From: Rhodanobacter sp. 7MK24 | GTDB taxonomy: Bacteria; Pseudomonadota; Gammaproteobacteria; Xanthomonadales; Rhodanobacteraceae | Reading direction: 5' to 3' | Length of the DNA: 64,000 nucleotides | Assembly: GCF_014842995.1 (NCBI RefSeq) | Contig: NZ_JACYXL010000001.1 | Coordinates: 249,183 to 313,182, forward strand | Shown: piece by piece, positions 52,100 to 61,185 of the stretch | Layout of the letters: each line of letters opens with the position of its first letter | Position numbering within the stretch: position 1 is the first letter of the stretch | Notes under the pieces: generated by a model | The model's database searches: none | Seen by the model: only the letters and a program-made list of their open reading frames with translations | What the model was told of the DNA's origin: nothing | Made by a program: the position numbers and the translations under genes

Positions 52100-53218
52100 T
52101 CAGCGCGCCACCCGCAAGCCGCCCGGTACGCCATTCGGACTCAACACCAGTTGCCACAACTGGTCGCGCCGGCTGCGAAACACCGCGGCGGAGGCTGCGA
52201 GATAGTAGTGCCACATGCGACGGAAGCGTTCGTCGTAATGCTGCGCGAGTTGCGGCCACGCGCTGTCGAAGTTGGCGCGCCAGGCGGTGATCGTGCGGTC
52301 GTAGTCGGCGCCGAAGTTGTGCCAGTCCTCGACCACGAACAAGCCTTCCAGCGCGGCCGTCACCTGGCTGGTGGCGGGGATCATCGAGTTGGGGAAGATG
52401 TATTTCTCGATCCACGGATCGGGGCGCGCGGGCGTGTTGTTGCTGCCGATGCAGTGCAGCAGCGAGAGGCCTTCCGCTTTCAGGCAGCGCCGCACGGTCT
52501 CGAAATAAGCACGGTAGTTCCTGCCGCCCACGTGCTCGAACATGCCGATGGAATACACGGCATCGAACGGTTCGTCGATCTCGTGATAGTCCTGCAGGCG
52601 GATCTCGATGGGCAGGCCCTTGCACAGCTCGCGGGCGAATTCGGCCTGTTGCTCGGATACGGTGATGCCCACGCCGCTGACGCCGTAGCGTTCCGCGGCG
52701 TATTTCAATGCCTCGCCCCAGCCGCAGCCGATGTCGAGCACGCGCTGGCCGGGTTGCAGTCCGAGTTTGCGGCAGACCAGGTCGAGCTTGGCTTCCTGGG
52801 CGTCGTCGAGGTTGTCCGCCTGTGCCCAGTAACCGCAGGAATACACCAGCCATTTGCCCAGCATGGCCTGGAACAGGTCGTTGCCGAGATCGTAATGCGC
52901 CTTGCCGATCTCGAATGCGTGCTCGCCGCGTTGCAGGTTGACGAAGCGCGCCTTGAGGTGCGCAATCACCGTGTCCAGTGTCCGGAGGTGTTCGTCAACG
53001 TGCGAATCGAGCAGACGGGTGAAGAAGCCCGGAAGGTCGCGGACATCCCACCAGCCGTCCATGTAGGCCTCGCCGAGGCCCAGCGAGCCATGCGCAAAAA
53101 CGCGCGCATAGATGCGCTCGTCATGCACCCGGATGTCGGTGGGCGCGTCGCCGTCGATATGCACGCCGGCTAGCTCCAGCAGTTCGGTGGCGCGCTGCCT
53201 CAGCGAATCCTGGCTCAT
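52100..53218 (-). CDS. cfa: Cyclopropane-fatty-acyl-phospholipid synthase
   Basis: Protein of 372 aa, near E. coli Cfa length. The SAM site is VLDIGCGWGEALKYAA; the active-site region has YSCGYW, SIGMFEHVG and FGADYDRTI-AWR. It converts unsaturated fatty acids in membrane lipids to cyclopropane forms, usually in stationary phase or stress. The start overlaps the DUF190 stop by 4 nt, so cfa is the last gene of the riboswitch-led fluoride unit, an unusual setting. Confidence 0.93.
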   Translation of the reverse strand: MSQDSLRQRATELLELAGVHIDGDAPTDIRVHDERIYARVFAHGSLGLGEAYMDGWWDVRDLPGFFTRLLDSHVDEHLRTLDTVIAHLKARFVNLQRGEHAFEIGKAHYDLGNDLFQAMLGKWLVYSCGYWAQADNLDDAQEAKLDLVCRKLGLQPGQRVLDIGCGWGEALKYAAERYGVSGVGITVSEQQAEFARELCKGLPIEIRLQDYHEIDEPFDAVYSIGMFEHVGGRNYRAYFETVRRCLKAEGLSLLHCIGSNNTPARPDPWIEKYIFPNSMIPATSQVTAALEGLFVVEDWHNFGADYDRTITAWRANFDSAWPQLAQHYDERFRRMWHYYLAASAAVFRSRRDQLWQLVLSPNGVPGGLRVAR

Positions 53219-53562
53219 TGATGTTCCTCGTTGCCGAGCAGCCCGAAGCGCGCTGGTACGAGCGAATAGAACAGCGCCGTGCCGGCGTCGCGCACTCGCT
53301 GCAGCAAAGTCTGGACTTCGTTTTCGCGCAACAGGAATTCCACCACCACGGGCAGATCGTCGGCGAGTTCGAAAAAGGCTTCTTCGTGCAATACGCCGTG
53401 CCGGCCGAAGCCTGCGATGGCGCGGAACACCGAGCAGCCGCCGAGCTTGTGCTCTTTAGCCAGTTCCAGCAGCCACTCGGAGACCAGCATGCCGTCGTGG
53501 CGCGCATGCATGTGCACGTAGAAGCGCAGTTGCACTCCTTCGATCAGGGTTTCCGGGGTCAT
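53215..53562 (-). CDS. DUF190 (PII-like) protein of the fluoride cluster
   Basis: Protein of 115 aa with the DUF190 pattern LRFYVHMHARHDGMLVSEWLL, GCSVFRAIAGFGRHG and LPVVVEFLLRENEV, a PII-like fold often encoded next to crcB. It may sense or regulate the fluoride channels, though this has not been shown. AAGGAAAC precedes the ATG. 15 nt separate it from crcB upstream, and it overlaps cfa downstream. Confidence 0.88.
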   Translation of the reverse strand: MTPETLIEGVQLRFYVHMHARHDGMLVSEWLLELAKEHKLGGCSVFRAIAGFGRHGVLHEEAFFELADDLPVVVEFLLRENEVQTLLQRVRDAGTALFYSLVPARFGLLGNEEHQ

Positions 53563-53577
53563 ACCGTTTCCTTCGAA

Positions 53578-53979
53578 TCAATAGGCGCCAGTGGATCGAC
53601 GCAGGATGCTTCGGACAAGGAAGATGCCGAACAGGGTCAGCAGCAGGCTGCCGAAGAGATGGGCCGCTACGTGCAAACCAAACCACACGTAATGTCCACG
53701 CAGGATCAAGGTGTTGGCTTCAGCGGAAAAGGTGGAGAAGGTGGTCAGCCCGCCGAGGAAGCCGGTGGCCGCGAACAGCCGCACCGTCGGCGGCAGGGTC
53801 TGGAAGCGCTCGAACACGCCCATCAGACAACCCATGAGCAGGCCGCCGATGAGGTTGGCGGCGAGCGTGCCGGGCGGCAGGTTGGAGAAAAGGTGGTTGA
53901 GCAGCACGGCCAGGATCCAGCGCAGCCAGCAGCCCAGCAGGCCACCCAGGCCCACGGCGAGGAATCCGGGGAAGTTCAC
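53578..53979 (-). CDS. crcB: Fluoride channel CrcB (Fluc), copy 1
   Basis: Protein of 133 aa, four membrane helices. GCWLRW, the Asn in GTLAANLIGG, and the fluoride-pathway segment TGFLGGLTTFSTFSAE with its conserved Phe, Thr and Ser are complete. GTG start. It exports fluoride as a dual-topology dimer. It is very similar to the next copy, especially in the TFSTFSAEANTL region, so the two arose by tandem duplication and could form a heterodimer. Confidence 0.93.
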   Translation of the reverse strand: MNFPGFLAVGLGGLLGCWLRWILAVLLNHLFSNLPPGTLAANLIGGLLMGCLMGVFERFQTLPPTVRLFAATGFLGGLTTFSTFSAEANTLILRGHYVWFGLHVAAHLFGSLLLTLFGIFLVRSILRRSTGAY

Positions 53980-54006
53980 GCTGCAGTCTCCCGTGGATGG
54001 TGCATG

Positions 54007-54390
54007 TCAGTGCAATACGCTGCGGACGAGGACGATGCCGAGCATGGTCAGGGCCAGCGTGCCGGCCAGATGCGCTGTCACGTGGATGAAGGTCCATAGC
54101 GACTGCCTGCGCAGCAGCAGCGTATTGGCCTCGGCGGAGAAGGTGGAGAAGGTGGTCAGGCCGCCGAGGAAACCGGTGGTCGCGAACAGCTGCACCGCCT
54201 GCGGTATCGCCGGGTAGTGACTGAACACGGCCATCACCAGCCCCATGACGATGCCGCCGATCAGGTTGGCAGCCAGCGTGCCCAGCGGCAGGGTCGGGAA
54301 CACTGGGTTCAGCAGCACGCCAAGCATCCAGCGCAGCCAGCAACCCAGCATGCCGCCCAGGCCCACGGCAACGAATCCAGCAAAGCTCAC
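54007..54390 (-). CDS. crcB: Fluoride channel CrcB (Fluc), copy 2
   Basis: Protein of 127 aa with the same motifs (GCWLRWMLGVLL, GTLAANLIGGIVMG, TGFLGGLTTFSTFSAEANTL). An ATG at 54399 is possible, but CAGGAG would then touch the start codon; the GTG at 54390 has ideal spacing and aligns with copy 1. It is the first gene after the fluoride riboswitch, with the 5' leader of about 70 nt. Confidence 0.93.
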   Translation of the reverse strand: MSFAGFVAVGLGGMLGCWLRWMLGVLLNPVFPTLPLGTLAANLIGGIVMGLVMAVFSHYPAIPQAVQLFATTGFLGGLTTFSTFSAEANTLLLRRQSLWTFIHVTAHLAGTLALTMLGIVLVRSVLH

Positions 54391-54457
54391 GTCGGGCATC
54401 TCCTGTCTGCGTGGCAATGACCCGCGACAACAGGCACGCCTGCGCCGCCGGAATCCG

Positions 54458-54552
54458 GTGGTGCAGGCATCATCAGCTTCGGTGCTTTCGCACGTGGGCG
54501 GTTCGTTCCGCAGGCAACGCAGCGACGGAACGGGAGGCATGCCATCTCCCCA
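54458..54552 (-). ncRNA. Fluoride riboswitch (crcB motif)
   Basis: Minus strand reads GGGGAGATGGCATGCCTCCC, an extra hairpin GTTCCG...CGGAAC, then GAACCGCC, a short stem, and AGCTGATGATGCCT. These are the conserved pieces of the crcB riboswitch, with GATGGCAT able to form the pseudoknot with GATGATGCC; they match the known P. syringae element closely. GCAGGC/GCCTGT downstream (around 54430-54445) may form the expression platform. When fluoride binds, downstream crcB-crcB-DUF190-cfa expression should rise. Confidence 0.9.
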
Positions 54553-54592
54553 ATGGACCGGCATGCTAGCCGATGCGCAGGCGGAATGCCCA

Positions 54593-55696
54593 TCAGGCGA
54601 CGCCCGGCGGAGCGGCGATCACGTCGTCGCGCAGCGCCCGCGCCAGCGTGGGCGAGCGGTAGTCGGTGAGCCTGGCGTGTCGCCACACCGATTCGTCCAC
54701 CGTCTCGTTGATGCCGCCACCGATCACCCGGTCGTATGGCAGGCTGAAAAGCTTGTAGAGGCCATGCATGAACTCATCATAGGAGCGGCGCGGCATCCCG
54801 AGGTCGGCGCCGGATGGCGGTAGGAAGCGTTCCCTGCAGCCCAGTCCGGCGGCCATCGCCTTGCCTTGCAGCCATGCCAGCGTAAGGTCCGGCAGCAGGT
54901 CGGGCGCACGGTGGGTTCCATCGTGCCGATAGCCGCCACCCACGTCGGTGTGCGAGCCCACGAACCAGCGCTGCTCCACCTCGACCTGTCCGGATTTCCA
55001 GTCGGTGCACGATTCGCCGGGCGCCAGCGTGTCGGGATTGCGCGTCCATTTGGCCGGGGCGAGGCTGGCGCGGTGCTCGTCCAGTGCAAGTGCCTGGTAG
55101 GCATGCTTGATGATGCGGCTGAGTTCGGTGTCGTGGAACCCGTAGCGTGCATGGGCAAACGGGAACCATGCGGCGGTATGCGGGATGCCGAGCGCGCCCA
55201 CGGTTTCCCACACGCCGATGAAATGGATGTCCGTTTCCGTCGAGTGTCCGGCGCGCCAGGCCACGGCTTGCGCGTCGCCCGGTTTGGTCCCGGCATCGCG
55301 GTAGAACGCATAGGCGGCGGCGATGGCATTGTTGCCTACGGCGCCGTTCGCATCGCGGCGCAACAGTCCGCATTTGCGGATCATCCCGGCGAGGCTGCGC
55401 GCGGTGTAGGCGCCACGGCTGAAGCCGAACAACCAGATCTCGTCGCCGGCCTGCCACTGCCGGCACAGCCAGCGGTAGCCGTCCTTCACGGTGCCGGAGA
55501 AGCCGTAGCCGAACGCGCCGCCCAGCAGGTGCGCCAGGCCGGACGTCACGCCTGCGCCGACGCCCGGGAAGTATTCGACCCGTTGCTCGACGCCGGCCGC
55601 ATCGCGAGGTGCGATCAGTCGGCTCAGCCGCTCCACATTGGTATCCGACTCCGGTTTTTCCCAGGTGCCGTCGAACAGTGCGACCAGCCTGCGCAT
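54593..55696 (-). CDS. DUF2235 alpha/beta-hydrolase protein
   Basis: Protein of 367 aa. It begins MRRLVALFDGTWEK and has FGFSRGAYTARSLAG, in which the Ser of GFSRGA is the likely nucleophile, and the DTVG-like VWETVGALG plus VGSHTDVGGGY, which contribute Asp and His. DUF2235 proteins include phospholipase effectors of type VI secretion (Tle type), but no secretion gene or immunity partner is adjacent. It ends 41 bp before the fluoride riboswitch on the same strand. Confidence 0.82.
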   Translation of the reverse strand: MRRLVALFDGTWEKPESDTNVERLSRLIAPRDAAGVEQRVEYFPGVGAGVTSGLAHLLGGAFGYGFSGTVKDGYRWLCRQWQAGDEIWLFGFSRGAYTARSLAGMIRKCGLLRRDANGAVGNNAIAAAYAFYRDAGTKPGDAQAVAWRAGHSTETDIHFIGVWETVGALGIPHTAAWFPFAHARYGFHDTELSRIIKHAYQALALDEHRASLAPAKWTRNPDTLAPGESCTDWKSGQVEVEQRWFVGSHTDVGGGYRHDGTHRAPDLLPDLTLAWLQGKAMAAGLGCRERFLPPSGADLGMPRRSYDEFMHGLYKLFSLPYDRVIGGGINETVDESVWRHARLTDYRSPTLARALRDDVIAAPPGVA

Positions 55697-55733
55697 GCCC
55701 TGATCGTCCTCCGTGATGGTGCGGCGTGCCGCG

Positions 55734-57506
55734 TCAAAGTACCGGCGAGTCGTCTCCCAGCATGGCCTTGCGCACGATGGCGATGGGTGCGAAGCCCTGT
55801 TGCATGAAGGCGTTGTGGAAACGTTCGAGGTTGAAGTCCTTGCCCTGCTTCTTCGCCACGTCGGCGCGCAGCTTGAGGATCTCCAGCTTGCCCAGCGTGT
55901 AATAGAGGTAGGTGGGATCGGAAGTGCCGCGCTTGGTTTCCACTTCGCCCACGGCGCGCGACTGGTAGCCTTCCTTGACGAAGAAGTCGATCGCCTGGTC
56001 CATCGTCATCTGGCCGGTGTGCAGCTTGATGCCGGCGATGAAGCGCGCATTGCGCAGCAGGGCGTCCTGCAGCTGGCCGAGGCGCAGCAGCAGCTGTTGG
56101 TGGCGGTCGTTCGGGTAGAGGTATTGCGCCAGGCCCTCGTCCAGCATCATCTGTTCGCAGTAGTGCGCCCAGCCTTCCACGTTGGTGTTGGCGCCCAGCA
56201 GCTTGCGCACGCGATCGTCCAGGTGGTGCATCCACAGGAACTGCACGTAGTGGCCTGGATAAGCCTCGTGCGTCGCCACGCTGTTGATCACCGGGTAGCT
56301 GAACTGCGCCATGAATTCGTCGGTGTGCTGCTTGTCCCACGACGGGTCGGGCAGGGTGACGTTGAGATAGGCCTCCTTCGCCACCGTTTCATAGGGCCCG
56401 GGCGTGTCCATCGAGGCGAAGGTGGTGGCGCGCATGAAGGGCGGTGTTTCCTCCACCAGGGGCAGCACGTCCGAGGGAATGGTGATGATGTGCTGCTGCC
56501 GGATGAAGGACACCAGCTTGCCGAGGCTGTCGCGGAATACGGTCAGCAGCTTGTCCGGCGCGGGATGGTCGGCGGCCAGTTCGGCCAGCACCTGCTGTGG
56601 CGTTTTCATGGGATCGAGTTCGTGCGCCACCTTGGCGAACTGTTGCTGGTTCGCGTGCATGTTGGCGGTATCGATGGCGATGAGCTGGTCGAGCGGCAAG
56701 GTGACCATCTCGTCGTACTTCAGCTTGTCGCGATAGGCTTGTGCGCCCAGGCGGAAGTCGCCATGCGAATGCGGCAGCAGGTCGGTCTTCAGCCAGTTCT
56801 GGTAATCCTGCAAGGCCTTGATGACTGCGCCGTTGCTGGCCGCGAACTGTTGCTTGAGATCCTTGTCGGTGACGTCGGCGAAGGCCGAAGGCACGTCGTG
56901 CTGGAAGAAGTCCACCAGGCCAGGCAACTGTTCCAGCGCGATCTGCGTATAGATCTCCGGCGGGTTGTCGAGGTTCTTGCGTGCGTCGACCAGGACCGCA
57001 GGCATCTGCTTTTCGCGGGCGATCAGCGCGCGCAGCCGTGTCTCGGGGGATGCGAACTTGCGCTCCATCAGGGTGAACGCGCTGCTGGTGATGCCGCTGG
57101 AATAGTTGTCCGGATTCTTCTGCCACGGCTTGATGGTCTGCAGCGTGAGCAGGGTGCTGTGGATGTTGTTGAGCACCAGTTCGCGGTCGCCCTGCGCGAA
57201 TTGGCCGAGCGTTTTCGGATCGACGGCCGAGACACGCGCTTCCCACTGCTGCAGCGCCTTGATGTTGGCATCCACGCCCGCGCGCGAATAATCCTCGAGC
57301 TTGCCGTCCCATTGATGGAAACCATCGGAGGTGGCGGTGCTCGGATTGGTGGGGAAGTAGTACGTGTCGAAGTACTGGTCGGACAGGTGCGTGAAGGCCT
57401 GGTCGGCAGCCGCTGTATTGGCGGGTGCAGGCTGCGCCGCGAAGGCGGTGCTGCCCAGCGGCAACGCGAGGGCAATCGCGCAAGCGATCCGGCTGATTGG
57501 TTTCAT
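55734..57506 (-). CDS. Secreted DUF885 metallopeptidase-like protein
   Basis: Protein of 590 aa with a signal peptide (ending STAFAAQ). DUF885 proteins carry the zinc motif HEAYPGH, seen here in SVATHEAYPGHYVQFLW, with a distal Glu in the YCEQMMLDEG helix. The helical N-terminal part is normal. Probably a periplasmic peptidase. ATG at 57506 gives the signal peptide; the open frame further upstream covers the GT9 gene in another frame and is discarded. Confidence 0.85.
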   Translation of the reverse strand: MKPISRIACAIALALPLGSTAFAAQPAPANTAAADQAFTHLSDQYFDTYYFPTNPSTATSDGFHQWDGKLEDYSRAGVDANIKALQQWEARVSAVDPKTLGQFAQGDRELVLNNIHSTLLTLQTIKPWQKNPDNYSSGITSSAFTLMERKFASPETRLRALIAREKQMPAVLVDARKNLDNPPEIYTQIALEQLPGLVDFFQHDVPSAFADVTDKDLKQQFAASNGAVIKALQDYQNWLKTDLLPHSHGDFRLGAQAYRDKLKYDEMVTLPLDQLIAIDTANMHANQQQFAKVAHELDPMKTPQQVLAELAADHPAPDKLLTVFRDSLGKLVSFIRQQHIITIPSDVLPLVEETPPFMRATTFASMDTPGPYETVAKEAYLNVTLPDPSWDKQHTDEFMAQFSYPVINSVATHEAYPGHYVQFLWMHHLDDRVRKLLGANTNVEGWAHYCEQMMLDEGLAQYLYPNDRHQQLLLRLGQLQDALLRNARFIAGIKLHTGQMTMDQAIDFFVKEGYQSRAVGEVETKRGTSDPTYLYYTLGKLEILKLRADVAKKQGKDFNLERFHNAFMQQGFAPIAIVRKAMLGDDSPVL

Positions 57507-57598
57507 CTGAGGCTCCCTGTGGCGTGATGAGTCGCGCCGCATTGAGCGGCACGGCAACAGGGGAAGCCTAGCGCAGCGGGAAGCTCCGTGCGCGGGAA

Positions 57599-58678
57599 TC
57601 ACAGATGCGCGGCAAGCTCCTGCGCCACCGCTTCGGGTGCGAGACCGTACGCAGCGATCACATGGTTGCCCGGGCCGTAGGGTCCCCACTCGTCGGCGCG
57701 CGTGGTGGTGAAGATGCCTTGCGTAGGGACGCGCGAGGCGCAGGCAAGATGCATGATGCCGCAGTCCAGGCTGAGGTAGCCGTCGAGGTTGGCGAGCACG
57801 GCGCCGAGCTGGCGCAGTTCGGTGGAGAAGTAGCTGGGGTAACGCGAGTCCAGCATGGAGCGGCCGGTCATCGGCACGATTTCCACCAGCCGGCAGTCCG
57901 GCCGCAGTCGTTCCAGCGTAGCCAGCAAGGGGTTCCACCAGTCCGTTCCGAGCAGCTTGGGTCCGGTGGCGTTGGCGAACACGCCGACGACCTTGCGATG
58001 CGCAGCGTCGGCGGGAGCGGAGGCGAGCACTTGATCCAGCATGCGTCGGCCTTGCGCGAGCTCGGCATCGTCGAGGCGGAGGTCGGGCACGGGGTAGTCG
58101 GTTTCGGTACCGACATCGAGTGCTTTGCGCAGCAGGTACACCGGACGCTGGCCCTTGTTCTGCACGTGTTCGGGCACTTCGACCGCATGCGTCACGCTGC
58201 CGCTTTTCTTGCGGCCGCTGAAACCCAGTGTCCAGGTGGCGCGCGCCTTGAGCAGCAGCAGGCGGCCGGTCTGCGATTGCGGGTCGGCATCGATCGCCAG
58301 GTCGTAATGCGCCTTGCGCATGCCGCGCGTGGCGCGCAGCCATTGGATGGGATGGCCGAAGCCGTGCGCCGGCAGCTGGAACACCTGGCTTACGCGGTCG
58401 TAATGGCCGTACAGCAGCTTGCCTACCTGGCTGCGCGTGACGATATCGATCTCGGCGCCGGGATACGTGGCCTCCAGTTCCTGGATCAGCGGCGTCAGCA
58501 GCAACGCATTGCCAAGCGTGTGGCTGACGTGGCAGACGAGGATGCGATAGATGCCCCGTCGCGGCAGCGGTTCGCCGCTGGGCTCGGCGCCCTTGCCGTA
58601 CAGCAGACGCATCAGGCCGCGCGCCATGCGACGGCGCAGATGGTCGAGGTCGAAAGAGTCGTGCGTAGATCGCGCCAC
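57599..58678 (-). CDS. Glycosyltransferase family 9 (heptosyltransferase-like)
   Basis: Protein of 359 aa. The N-terminal Rossmann domain starts RILVCHVSHTLGNALLLTPLIQELE; the C-terminal domain has VVGVFANATGPK and LGAVLANLDGYLSLDCGIMHLACAS, the donor-site signature. GT9 enzymes add heptose to the lipopolysaccharide core. No other LPS gene is adjacent. It follows the HExxH gene by 24 bp. Confidence 0.85.
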   Translation of the reverse strand: MARSTHDSFDLDHLRRRMARGLMRLLYGKGAEPSGEPLPRRGIYRILVCHVSHTLGNALLLTPLIQELEATYPGAEIDIVTRSQVGKLLYGHYDRVSQVFQLPAHGFGHPIQWLRATRGMRKAHYDLAIDADPQSQTGRLLLLKARATWTLGFSGRKKSGSVTHAVEVPEHVQNKGQRPVYLLRKALDVGTETDYPVPDLRLDDAELAQGRRMLDQVLASAPADAAHRKVVGVFANATGPKLLGTDWWNPLLATLERLRPDCRLVEIVPMTGRSMLDSRYPSYFSTELRQLGAVLANLDGYLSLDCGIMHLACASRVPTQGIFTTTRADEWGPYGPGNHVIAAYGLAPEAVAQELAAHL

Positions 58679-58702
58679 GGTGTGCCTGCAAATGATAGGG
58701 AG

Positions 58703-59230
58703 TCAGTCGGCAGCGCGCATCGTAACGTCAGGCGGAGCGGAAGGCTTGCCTTCGTACGTGAGCAGCCCGCGCTCGACCAGCCAGTACCGCGCGTTCTCCG
58801 CGTCCTGCTCGAACCACGCGCGGGTGGAACCAAGCCGGAAGCTGTAACCCCAGGCGTCCATGTCCGCCATCAGGCGCACACGCCCGACACCGGGCAGCTC
58901 GTCGGCCAGCACGATCTGCAGGTAGCAGGTGGCGTCTTCTTCCTCGATGGAATCGGTGGCGTCGGTGTGCACGGCGGTTCGCCGTTCCGATGGCAGCACG
59001 ATCAGGTGGCAGGCCTCGTGCAACAGCGAATGCACCGGCGTGTCGCCGCGCGCGTACACGGTATGGCCGATGATGCCGGCCTCCTCGTCGCCCCAGTAGC
59101 TGCCGGGAATCGGTGCAGCGTCGGCCACGCGCCGCAACGCAAGGCCATAGCGGGCGAGCAGGGCGGCAGGCTGCGCTTCGCCGATGTCGGCGAGGCGCAG
59201 CACGCCAGGCTCTGAGTGGGCGTCGGTCAT
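58703..59230 (-). CDS. Conserved-type hypothetical protein with HEACH motif
   Basis: Protein of 175 aa without signal peptide. LLHEACHLIVLPSERR has an HExxH zinc-type motif (His71, Glu72, His75), followed by an acidic helix (IEEEDATCYLQIVLAD) that could supply the third ligand. A small cytoplasmic metallopeptidase fold is possible. It lies between minE and the glycosyltransferase gene. Function unknown. Confidence 0.72.
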   Translation of the reverse strand: MTDAHSEPGVLRLADIGEAQPAALLARYGLALRRVADAAPIPGSYWGDEEAGIIGHTVYARGDTPVHSLLHEACHLIVLPSERRTAVHTDATDSIEEEDATCYLQIVLADELPGVGRVRLMADMDAWGYSFRLGSTRAWFEQDAENARYWLVERGLLTYEGKPSAPPDVTMRAAD

Positions 59231-59267
59231 GGCAAAACGTTACCCACCTTGGCGGGCGGCGTTGCGA

Positions 59268-59543
59268 TCAGCCGGCTGGCGTGGACACGGCCTTGCCCTC
59301 TGGCAGCGCCACCGAGAGTTCCAGCACTTCGTGACCGCCATCGCGTTCGACGTTGATGTTGATGGCATCGATGTCGACGTTCACGTACTTCTTGATGACC
59401 TCGAGCAGCTCGTTGCGCATGGTCGCCAGATAGTCCGGGCCGCCGCGGGTGGAGCGTTCCTGCGCCACGATGATGCGCAGGCGTTCCTTGGCGACGCCGG
59501 CGGTGGGTTCGGGCTTGCGTTTCAGGAAGTCGAGAATGCCCAT
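59268..59543 (-). CDS. minE: Cell division topological specificity factor MinE
   Basis: Protein of 91 aa. [12 protein letters not shown] is the membrane-targeting N-terminus, [14 protein letters not shown] the MinD-contact helix and [20 protein letters not shown] the dimerisation part. MinE drives the pole-to-pole oscillation of MinCD. It starts 4 nt after the minD stop. Confidence 0.95.
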   Translation of the reverse strand: MGILDFLKRKPEPTAGVAKERLRIIVAQERSTRGGPDYLATMRNELLEVIKKYVNVDIDAININVERDGGHEVLELSVALPEGKAVSTPAG

Positions 59544-59547
59544 CGGC

Positions 59548-60366
59548 TCAGCCTCCGAATACGCGCTGCAGGAAACCCTTCTTCGGCACCTCGAGGAAGC
59601 GCAGGGCACGCTCCTCGCCGAGGATGCGGGCCACGGTGTCGTGGTAGGCATGGCCGGCATTGGAGGCCTGATCGAGGATCACCGGTACGCCCGAATTGGA
59701 GGCAGCCAGCACCTGTTCCGATTCGGGGATCACGCCGACCACGGTGATGCCGAGGATTTCCTCGACGTCCTTCACGCTGAGCATGTCGCCGCTGGCCACG
59801 CGGGAGGGGTTGTAGCGGGTCAGCAGCAGGTGCTGCTTGACGGTGGTTCCATCGGCGCGTTCAGCGTGTCGCGTCTTGCTGGCGAGCAGGCCGAGGATGC
59901 GGTCGGAGTCGCGCACGGAGGACACCTCCGGGTTGACCACCACCACGGCCATGTCGGCGAAGTACATCGCCAGGTGCGCGCCCTTCTCGATGCCGGCGGG
60001 CGAGTCGCACACGATGTAGTCGAAGCCTTCTTCGGAGAGGCCGTCGAGCACCTTCTCCACGCCTTCCTGGGTCAGCGCGTCTTTGTCGCGGGTTTGGCTG
60101 GCAGCCAGCACGAAGAGATTTTCGTGGCGCTTGTCCTTGATCAGCGCCTGCTTCAGCGTGGCCTCGCCGTGTACGACGTTGACGAAGTCGTACACCACGC
60201 GGCGTTCGCAGCCCATGATGAGGTCGAGGTTGCGCAGGCCGACGTCGAAGTCGATCACCGCGACCTTCTTGCCGGCCATCGCAAGGCCGGTGGCGAGCGA
60301 GGCACTGGTCGTGGTCTTGCCGACGCCGCCCTTGCCCGAGGTGACAACTATGATTTCAGCGGTCAA
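59548..60366 (-). CDS. minD: Septum site-determining ATPase MinD
   Basis: Protein of 272 aa. Deviant Walker [15 protein letters not shown] with the signature Lys, switch [11 protein letters not shown] and switch [13 protein letters not shown] are present; the C-terminal amphipathic helix ([13 protein letters not shown]) binds the membrane. It recruits MinC and is released by MinE. Middle gene of minC-minD-minE. Confidence 0.97.
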   Translation of the reverse strand: MTAEIIVVTSGKGGVGKTTTSASLATGLAMAGKKVAVIDFDVGLRNLDLIMGCERRVVYDFVNVVHGEATLKQALIKDKRHENLFVLAASQTRDKDALTQEGVEKVLDGLSEEGFDYIVCDSPAGIEKGAHLAMYFADMAVVVVNPEVSSVRDSDRILGLLASKTRHAERADGTTVKQHLLLTRYNPSRVASGDMLSVKDVEEILGITVVGVIPESEQVLAASNSGVPVILDQASNAGHAYHDTVARILGEERALRFLEVPKKGFLQRVFGG

Positions 60367-60421
60367 GGAACCATCTCCCGGTTACGTTTATTGTCGTTAT
60401 GGTAGTTGCGTTTGCGGCAGG

Positions 60422-61177
60422 TTACAGCTTGGCCAGCAGCAGCTTTTCCCCTTCCAGCCAGCATCGCACGGACTGGCCTTCGAGGTCTTTAGGAATCTGC
60501 TCGAACACGCGGTAGTGGCCGGCGATGGCCACCAGTTCGGCGCGGAAGTCGTGCACGAAGATGCGCGCGTCGGTGTCGCCCTGCGCGCCGGCCATGGCGC
60601 GGCCGCGCAAACTGCCGTAGATGTGGATGTCGCCGTCGGCGATCACCTCGGCAGCATTGGCCACGGTGCCGGTGACCACAAGGTCGCGGTCTCGTGCGTA
60701 GACCTGCTGACCGGAGCGCACGGTGCCATCGTGATGCAGCGTGCTTGCCACGCGTTCGGCGGCGGGTTCAACCGGCGCCGCTTCACGCACCACTTCGCGC
60801 ACCGGCGCCGGGGCGGCAGCCGGTGCGACGGCAACGTCGCCGTCGGCCGGTTCGTAGGCGGCGCGGAACTTCGCGATCAGCGGCAGGCCCATGCGCCTGG
60901 CCAGCGCTTCGGTCTCGCTGGTGCCGTAGGCCAGGCCCACCGGCAGCATGCCGGCGCTGCGCACGGCCTCCAGCAGCGCGTCGACGGTGCCGTCGTCGGG
61001 CAGCTTCAGCAGCGGACTGAGATCCAGCACCACGGCGGCGCGGGCGAACAGTTGCGGCGCGGTGCGTACACGGCGTTCCAGTTCTTCGCAGAGTGCGGCG
61101 GCGTCCACGCGCTTGATGCGCACGTTGGCGATGCCGACCTGGCCGAAGCGCAGGTCGCAGGCGTCGGAGGTATCCAT
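60422..61177 (-). CDS. minC: Septum site-determining protein MinC
   Basis: Protein of 251 aa. The N-terminal FtsZ-inhibiting domain (to about residue 105) is joined by an Ala/Pro/Val-rich linker to the beta-helical C-terminal domain (VRSGQQVYARDRDLVVTGTV, ADGDIHIYGSLRGRAMAG), which binds MinD and the septum. It blocks FtsZ ring formation near the poles. ATG at 61177; the acetyltransferase gene ends 8 bp upstream. Confidence 0.94.
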   Translation of the reverse strand: MDTSDACDLRFGQVGIANVRIKRVDAAALCEELERRVRTAPQLFARAAVVLDLSPLLKLPDDGTVDALLEAVRSAGMLPVGLAYGTSETEALARRMGLPLIAKFRAAYEPADGDVAVAPAAAPAPVREVVREAAPVEPAAERVASTLHHDGTVRSGQQVYARDRDLVVTGTVANAAEVIADGDIHIYGSLRGRAMAGAQGDTDARIFVHDFRAELVAIAGHYRVFEQIPKDLEGQSVRCWLEGEKLLLAKL

Positions 61178-61185
61178 TTTTGCGT

